DNA from: Pelagophyceae sp. CCMP2097
Taxonomy: Eukaryota; Sar; Pelagophyceae
DNA length: 11,704 nt
NCBI GenBank assembly: GCA_026770575.1
Contig: MU657791.1
Span: 1 to 11,704, forward strand
Direction of reading: 5' to 3'
The notes below the pieces were generated by a model that made no database searches, was not told the origin of the DNA, and saw only the letters and a program-made list of their open reading frames with translations. Each line of letters opens with the position of its first letter. Position 1 is the stretch's first letter. Shown here piece by piece: positions 5,764 to 11,704 of this stretch. Made by a program: the position numbers and the translations under genes.

Positions 5764-7074
5764 ATGGCGTCGCTCGTGGACTCTGTGGCGGACGGCGCGT
5801 CGAAGCTGAGCCTCAAGAAGGGCGCCGTTGCGGAACCTCTGCCGCGCTTCGGCCGGGTGAAGAACACGCTGAAGATGGGAATTGTCGGGCTTCCGAACGT
5901 GGGAAAGTCGTCGCTCTTCAACCTTCTCGGCGACTCTGCCAACGCAGCGGCAGAGAACTTTCCCTTTTGCACCATCGACCCCAACGAAGCCCGCTGCGCC
6001 GTCCCGGACAAACGCTACAAGGCCCTCTGCGACCGCTGGAACCCGCCGAGCAAGTGAGTCCAACGCCGCCGAAAGCGCCCGTCGACGCGCGACGCCAGGT
6101 ACCCGGCGTACCTGCAGCTCGTCGACATTGCCGGCCTGATCCGCGGCGCGTCCGAGGGCGCGGGTTTGGGTAACGCTTTCCTGTCGCATATCCAGGCGGT
6201 GGACGGCCTCTTCCACGTCGTCCGCGCGTTCGACTCGGCGGACGTGACGCACGTGGAAGACACGGTGGACCCCGTGCGCGATTTGGAGACTATCACGAGC
6301 GAGCTCTGCAAAAAAGACGCCGCGTACGTTTCCGCGCAGCGCGCTCTTCGTGAAAAGGACGTCAAGAAGAACCCGACGATGAAGCTGCCGCCGCTCTTCT
6401 TCACGGTCATGGACCGCGCAGAAGCTTTGCTCGCGGAGAACAAGCCGCTCGGCCGCGCAATTTGGAACGCCAACGAGATTGAGAAGATTAACGAGCTCAT
6501 CCCCGAATGCATCACGACGAAACCCATGATCTTCTTGATCAACATGAGCCGAAAGGCCTTTGTCAAGGGCGGCAACAAATACTTGCCTTTGATCAAGGCG
6601 TGGATCGATTCCAACGGCGGCGGTTTGGCGCTCCCCTTCTCCGTCGAGTTCGAGGAAGAGCTCTCCGCGCTGCGCAAGGCCGGCGACGTTGCCGGCGCGG
6701 CTGCTTTAATTGCCGAGCTCGGCACGGGTCGCGGGAGCGTGCTGCCGCGCGTCATCAAGTGCGGCTACAACGTTTTGGACCTGATGTACTACTTTACCGC
6801 AGGGGAAAAGGAGGTCCGTTGCTGGACGGTCATGAAGGGCGTCACGGCACCGCAGGCCGCGGGCGTCATCCACTCTGACTTTGAAAAGGGCTTCATCAAG
6901 GCCGAGTGCGTCTCGTTTGACGACTTTATGGAACATTCCGGCGGCGAGAAGGGCTTTGCCAAGATTAAGGCGGCGGGGAAGTACCGCCAAGAGGGCAAGA
7001 CGTACGTCGTCAAGGACGGCGACATCATCCATTTCATGTTCAACGTGACGAAATCGCCCGGGCCAAAGAAGTAA
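5764..7074 (+). CDS. OLA1: Obg-like ATPase 1 (OLA1/YchF family)
   Basis: The two exons, 5764-6053 and 6099-7074, are separated by a 45-nt GTGAGT..CAG intron that interrupts a Lys codon and contains an in-frame TGA. The product is 421 aa; animal and plant OLA1 are near 395, and the difference is mostly an extra N-terminal segment before the G domain. Motifs are GLPNVGKS (42-49, P-loop in the family's typical form), [12 protein letters not shown] (65-76, switch I), [20 protein letters not shown] (106-125, switch II), and a C-terminal TGS domain with [21 protein letters not shown] and [13 protein letters not shown]. The family binds ATP in place of GTP, associates with ribosomes, and acts in translation and stress responses in the cytosol. 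The specificity motif, N-x-x-E in most relatives, reads NMSR at 245-248 here. It is divergent from the methyltransferase gene. Confidence 0.97.
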
Positions 7075-7368
7075 ACCTAACGCCCAAAGCCGCGGGGGTC
7101 CCTTCTTCTTCTATGATGCACTCCAATGAGGCTGCTAAAAAACAACAGGCGGGGCCGCCGCGGCTGGACCCGCAAGGCCACGCGAGATGAGCGCAGCGCC
7201 AATGACTCGTCGAGCGGTGCCTGAGAACCTTGCCAACAATTCTTCCGAGCAAGTTCAAACTTCAGCGAAGGTGCAATTCTGACTCCGACTCCAAGGCCAG
7301 AACGCACCTGGGGGCTAGCCCGCACCACTCACACAGCAACCCCGGCACCGCCGGACGCGATCGCTCCC
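7075..7368. other. Spacer between OLA1 and the protease-like gene
   Basis: About 294 bp without a gene, serving as the OLA1 3' UTR and the promoter/5' UTR of the next gene, which runs the same way. At 7105-7133 it contains CTTCTTCTATGATG, TCCAAT and GAGGCT, which together resemble the two flanks of element A joined without the insert. No clear polyadenylation signal or TATA box is visible. Confidence 0.5.
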
Positions 7369-9558
7369 ATGGCTCTGCGGCGGCGCGGCCTCCTGGTGCG
7401 TCCCGCTGCGCCGCAGCACGCAGTGTTTGCCGAGTCGTCGCCTCCAGGTCGGCCTGGTCTGCGCGGCGCTGGGCGTGGCCTCTGGCCTCGTGGCTCCCCG
7501 CGGCGCGGCGCGCGGACGCCGCGTCCGGCTGCACGCCGACGAGCCGGCGGAGCCTGCGGTGCGGCGGAAGAAGAGCCGCGGCGATGGCCAACCGGTCGAG
7601 CCTGCCAAGCGGAAGAAGAGCCGCGGCGACGGCAGCGCCGCCCCGGTCGCCGTCGCCGCGCCGTTGGCGCCGGCGGGGCCGCTCGAGCTGAGCTTTGACT
7701 TTGTGAATGGTGGAGCCTACGCCGTCCTCGAGACGACCACGGCGGGCGCCCCTTTAAGGCTCCTCGTCGACTCTGGCGCTTCGCGGACGGCTTTAACGGC
7801 CAAGGCGGCGCGCGAAACGCTGGCAGAAAAGACGCTGGTGCTCGACGCGCAGATCGCCCCGGACACTGCGTTTCCCGCGGGAGTCGACGGCATCTTGGGC
7901 GTCGACGTGCTTTGCCGCTTCAAGGCAGTAGAGTTCGACTGGTTCAAACGAGTCATGCGCCTCCACCGCGCGTCCTACGCCGCCAACCCGGCGGCCCAGG
8001 CCATCCCCTTCAAGATGGACTTTGTCGGCTTTGGACGACTTCCGCTCGTCGAATTCACCGCTGTGTCGGAAAGCGGCCAGTCTTGCACCGTCCAGGGCGT
8101 CGTCGACACGGGTTCGCCCATCACCATCGTCACTCCAGAGCTCTGCACCCAAGCGGGCCTGGCGCGCAACGAAACCGACGCCGCGCGAGACGTCGTCGCA
8201 GTGGGGGTCGATGGCGAACCGACGAAGCTCGAGGCGACGAGATGCGCCTCCGTCCGCATCGGCGCGGCCCCGAAGGCGCCTTCGGAGGCTGCGGCGGCGA
8301 TTTTGGAGGCGGCTCCCGAGGCGGCGGCGCCGCCGGTCCCGGCGGCGCAGCAGCGCGTCGTCGACAGCGCACCTCTCGTCTTCAGCGGCACGGTGCCGAT
8401 GATGGCCGCCATCGGGTGGGCGGGCACGGCGGCGGTTTTGGTCGGCCTGGACCTGCTCGCGAGCGACGGTGAAGGCTCGCTCGCGGGCCGCCTCGTCCTC
8501 GATTTTGAGGCACAGCTTATTTACGTTGAGGCGGACATTTCGGCAGAACCGCAGACGGCGCCCCTCGTCGCGGTGGTCCTCGACGCGGGCTTCCCCGTCA
8601 TTGGCGAAAAGGCGTCGCTACGGCCGTCGTCCGGCACGTTTTGCGCCATCGATTGCAGCACGAGCGACGGCGATCTGCTGCTATTAGTCGACACGGCCGC
8701 GACGGGCTGCGTGCTCTCGCGAAACGCCGCGCGCCGCCTCGGGCTGCCGCTGCAGGCGCTGCCGTTGGGCGCCGCCATGACCGGCGCCGGCGGCGCGGCC
8801 GCGACAACGACAGTGGCGACGCTGCGCGGCCTCGCCCTCGGCCGCAACGCCGAGCTGTGCCTGCCCCTCGTCGGCGCCGTCGTCCAGGACGTCGACGTGC
8901 TGCCCGAGCCGTTGGACGGCATCGTCGGCTTGGACGTCCTCCAGCGCTTCGCCGCCGTCGACTTTGGTGCGTCCGAAGCGGGGCCCCCAGGGGGAGCACT
9001 CGCACCCGCGGGGGGCACACCTCTGCACCGCCTCACGCTACGCCTTCAGACTACGCTGGCCGGCGCTTCGTCTTCCACGCGGCCGCGCCGCCGCCACCGG
9101 CGGTCGTCCGCGCGACGGGCCCGCTGCGGCGCACGGCTCTGGGCGTCCTCGCGACGGAATTCTCCGTCGACGTCGGCGAGTTCATGTGCGAGCTCATCGT
9201 CGACACGGGCGCGCCAGCCTCACTTCTCGACGCGCGCCGCGGGCTGAAGACGCTCGGCGTGAAACCGGAAGACTTGGCCAAGCTGGACCAAGACGACGGC
9301 GCCATGGGCGCCGACGGCTCCGTGCTCCGCCTCACGGGCCGCCTCACGGCCAAGCAAGTAGCGCTCGAGGACGGCGTCAACCTGCTCAAGCCGGGCGAGA
9401 CGGTCGATATCGACGTCGGGACGTTTCCCGTTTTGGACTTGCTGGACACGCCCGCGGACAAACGCGTCGGCGGCGTCCTCGGAGCAGACGTCCTCCTCCG
9501 CTCAAACGTCCTCCGCCTCGACTTCCTCAACATGCGCCTCCAAATCTTCGACCTGTAA
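7369..9558 (+). CDS. Predicted plastid-targeted protein with four retropepsin-like aspartyl protease domains
   Basis: The three exons are 7369-7395, 7448-8966 and 9050-9558 (684 aa), with introns of 52 nt (GTGCGT..CAG) and 83 nt (GTGCGT..CAG). Splicing the first joins MALRRRGLL to VGLVCAALGVASGLVAPR, a signal peptide followed by an ASAFAP-like site, the stramenopile plastid presequence pattern. Removing the second restores AAVDFDYAGRRFVFH. A basic, repeated KKSRGDG linker (about 50-71) follows the presequence. Four catalytic-type motifs follow: VDSGAS (D117), VDTGSP (D229), VDTAAT (D424) and VDTGAP (D567). Each is followed downstream by the conserved G-x-D-x-L strand (GILGVDVL, VLVGLDLL, GIVGLDVL, GVLGADVL). 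Retropepsins work as dimers, so the four copies could pair into two bilobed units. Motif three has Ala for Gly and may be inactive. Peptidase activity and plastid location are inferences. Confidence 0.85.
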
Positions 9559-9788
9559 AAAGCCCCGTCGAGACGATCGGCAGGGGAGCACCACATGTCC
9601 CCCGCTTCGACTCTGGGCGCAGGCCTCCCCTTTATGGAAGGACGAGGCAAGACCGTTCCACGCGGGACAGTCGCGCGCGGGCTTTCTCTCGTCGGCGTGA
9701 CTGGACCCTGGGCGGCCCTCGTCGACGTCCGCAGATAGACGTCGCTAAGTCTTACGCGGCTCCTCGGCGGCGGTGGTATCTTGAGGCC
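9559..9788. other. Convergent 3' intergenic spacer
   Basis: A 230-bp region between the stop codons of two converging genes. It must carry both 3' UTRs and cleavage sites. No AATAAA, hairpin or other recognisable terminator was seen. The plus-strand frame crossing it is a by-product of GC richness. Confidence 0.5.
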
Positions 9789-11351
9789 TCAGGGGGCCTT
9801 CGCGTCGTCGAGGTCCTCTCGCTTGAGGAGCTCGAGGCGGCTGACCTCGAGCGAGACGCCACCGAGCATTTCCATAATCTCGTGCCAGAGCGGCTTCGGG
9901 AGTCCGAGGCACTGCTTCAGCGCCAGCGCGCGCGCGCAGGCGGCGGGGCGGTACTCGCCTGCAGCGACGGCGCGATCCAAATCGCCGGCGGCCCATTCCT
10001 GGCGGCCGATGAAAAAACGAAACTCGAGAGAGTCATTGGCCTCGGAAATAACGTTGCGCGCCGCGTGCGCGCCGCCGCCGCGGTAGATGCCAATGCCCGG
10101 CGCGATCTCAGTCGCCCCGTCGAGGCCCTCAACGCCTGGCGGAGCGGTCCGGCGCGCCGCGGCGGGGCGGCGGGCGTACCGTGGATAATTGCGACATCTT
10201 TAACAGAGATGCCGCGCTTGGGCGACGTCCCGGCGTAAGCCGCAAACTTCGGCGCGAAGGCCAGGGAAAACTGGTCCGCCGTCAGCTTGGCCGCCGTGTC
10301 GACCTCGAGCGCAGACACGAGCGCCGTCGACAGCTCGCGCTCCGCCTACGCGGTCGTTGATTGCGGATGGATGGTGGACGGCAGCGCAAGGGTGGCTTGC
10401 GGGGCGCACCCTCTGGGCGACGGGCCGGTTGATGACGACGCTCGTGGAGCGCTCGGGCGAGTGCTCGAGGACGAGGACGACCTCCTGCCACGCAGCTACC
10501 GCGCGCTGGTGCATCTCGACGAGTTCGCGCTCCTGCTCCGTCAGCAGGCGCGCGTCCACGGTCAGCTGGCCGTTGGCGTCGGGCTTGGCCTTTTCCGCGA
10601 CCTTTTGCAGCTGCTGCTTGAGGAAGCGCTGCGCGACGCGGTAGAGGAGCATCTCCGAGAGGACGGAGCCGTCGTCTGGCGCCGCGCCGTCCGACTCTGC
10701 GAAGCGCCGCAGGCGCGAGCCCCAGTACGACTTTGGCGTCGACACGAGCTGCATCTCCAAAGGCATGCGCAGCAGCAGGCCGCCGACCTCTGGGTTGGCC
10801 ACGTCGTGCGCCCACGACCCGATCTTGAGCTCGCGGAAGAGTTTGGCGCTCTGCGCCTCGACAAGCGCAGAGTTGCGCGCGCTCGGACCAGCCGTCGGCT
10901 TCCGCGCCTCCTTGGTTTCCGCTTCGGGCGCCGCGTCCTCCGTCGTCACCACGCCCGTCTCCATGAGCTGCGCGCGGAACGCGCGCCAGTCTGCGCGCGA
11001 AAAGCGTGACGGGGGCGCGCAAGGGGGGCGGCGACCGCGCGCGCGTCGATGCGGCGGAACGGTGGGGGTGTCTTGCGGGCGGCCTCTGGGCGCCCGGGGG
11101 GGCTCAGGCCGTCCGACGCACCTCCGAGGGCGGCCGACGGGTCGTCAGATGCGTCGTCGGCATCATCGGCCTTTGAAGACGGCGCCGTCGCCGGGCGATG
11201 CCTAGGTACGCTTTGTAGTCCGACGGCGCCGGCGGCGGCCGCGAGCCCCAAGCGGCAAGAAGGCGCACCTGCGGTGGCCCTGCGTCGACAACTGCGTCGG
11301 TCGCAACGTGTATGCAATCGCAGTCGTGACCAGCAGCGGGAGGCCCTTCAT
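9789..11351 (-). CDS. DUF179/AlgH-like (UPF0301) protein with N-terminal targeting sequence
   Basis: The five exons on the minus strand are 11351-11269, 11201-11122, 10990-10410, 10345-10180 and 10135-9789 (418 aa). The introns are 67, 131, 64 and 44 nt; three of four donors read GTGCGY. The N-terminus MKGLPLLVTTAIAYTL is a short signal peptide with an A-Y cleavage-like site, suggesting plastid or secretory routing. After an acidic linker come DWRAFRAQL (55-63) and WAHDVANPEVGGLLL (114-128), then EVVLVLEHS..SVVINRPVA (224-243), FRFFIGRQEW (342-351) and PLWHEIMEMLGG (385-396). This is the DUF179 order seen in plant chloroplast homologues. An insertion of roughly 85 aa (about 137-222, charged and helical) separates the first two core blocks. 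The molecular function of the family is unsettled; bacterial AlgH is linked to alginate regulation by name only. It is convergent with the protease-like gene. Confidence 0.82.
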
Positions 11352-11468
11352 GGCAGCAACCAGATGCGGAGGGTCTGCGAGGCGAGTAGGCGAGGCGAAG
11401 GGGGCCGTCCGTCGAGGAGGTCCGGGAAGCCACTTCAAGTCTGGCGCGTTCGCGGGAGAGTAGTGATA

Positions 11469-11582
11469 GGACGGTAACAAAGTAGTAACTTACCCTTACG
11501 GTAATTTACCGGGAATAATCTGGGAATGTTACCAAGGGCTCAAAGTAACTTACCGTCGGTGCCAAAACGGTAACTTACTATC
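11469..11582. repeat. Cluster of GTAACTTACC-type motifs
   Basis: Five related words occur within 115 bp: GTAACTTACC (about 11488), GGTAATTTACCGG (about 11500, nearly palindromic), TGTTACC (about 11527), GTAACTTACCG (about 11544) and GGTAACTTACT (about 11570). They lie 120-230 bp upstream of the AlgH-like start codon, so they may be regulatory, or they may be a decayed repeat. The rest of 11352-11704 shows no gene. Confidence 0.55.
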
Positions 11583-11704
11583 GGCCTTTCACGGCGGCCG
11601 ACTCCGCTGACACAGCCGAGTTTCGAACGAGTGACTGCAGACAATTGAGAAAATTTACTCGATTAGAATAGGCCCCTCCGAGTCGGGGTCTTCGAGCGCG
11701 GCTT

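Noticed and set aside
4933..6057. Long plus-strand ORF (about 374 codons) reading into OLA1 exon 1
   Set aside because: Upstream of 5764 it is the antisense of the methyltransferase repeat region, giving only Gly/Ala/Ser-rich sequence. The real OLA1 start is the ATG at 5764 next to the conserved domain.
8964..9050. Frameshift between two protease-like ORFs
   Set aside because: An 83-nt GTGCGT..CAG intron restores a continuous frame (AAVDF then DYAGRRF).
7369..9558. Retrotransposon Gag-Pol protease
   Set aside because: No reverse transcriptase, integrase or RNase H is present, there are no LTRs, and the protein has introns and a plastid-type presequence, so it is treated as a cellular gene.
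10287..11009. Long plus-strand ORF (240 codons) opposite the AlgH-like gene
   Set aside because: It is the antisense shadow of exons 3 and 4 and has no recognisable domain, while the minus strand shows conserved DUF179 blocks.
11610..11665. tRNA-like TTTCGAAC segment near the right edge
   Set aside because: The T-loop word is present but the flanking bases do not form a T-stem or acceptor stem on either strand. A similar lone TTTCGAAC occurs near 3022, so it is not evidence for a tRNA.

Overview
The window looks like nuclear DNA of a GC-rich, plastid-bearing eukaryotic microalga, most likely a stramenopile. I would guess a pelagophyte such as the Aureococcus/Pelagomonas group, but that is inference. 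The basis is fourfold: all four confident genes are split by very short GT-AG introns (44-131 nt); codons are strongly G/C-ending; one protein carries a bipartite plastid presequence with an ASAFAP-like cleavage site, and a second has a plausible one; and the protein families match eukaryotic versions (OLA1, plant-type DUF179/AlgH).

Bases 1-4048 are gene-poor and full of repeats. They hold a Gly/Ala-type GC repeat at the left edge, AT-rich patches, a degenerate array of an ACCACCGA motif (561-856), and two unrelated elements with terminal inverted repeats. Element A (1096-1823, 728 bp) has 34-bp ends and an apparent 3-bp target duplication, and a likely related empty site lies downstream of OLA1 at 7105-7133. 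Element B (2315-3755, about 1.44 kb) has 40-bp ends (39/40 identical) and clusters of a GAGCGAGCGAGCGACTT motif in the same orientation at both ends. Several hairpins and a 26-bp perfect palindrome also lie here. I see no transposase in either element.

Bases 4049-11351 hold four compact genes, whose exons I resolved by splice sites and family alignment: (1) minus strand, a class I SAM-dependent methyltransferase (416 aa, 4 exons) with a long Pro/Ala-rich repeat extension; (2) plus strand, divergent from it, the translational ATPase OLA1/YchF (421 aa, 2 exons); (3) plus strand, a 684-aa predicted plastid protein with four tandem retropepsin-like aspartyl protease domains (3 exons); (4) minus strand, convergent with it, a DUF179/AlgH-like protein (418 aa, 5 exons) with an N-terminal signal- or plastid-type sequence. 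Many of these exons look like separate overlapping ORFs or frameshifts unless the introns are removed.

The genes do not form an obvious pathway. The methyltransferase and OLA1 share a 229-bp divergent promoter region containing a (GAGCTC)n microsatellite. The protease-like and AlgH-like genes are convergent, share a 230-bp 3' region, and may both be plastid proteins. The last 350 bases hold no gene but carry a cluster of GTAACTTACC-type motifs upstream of the AlgH-like gene.
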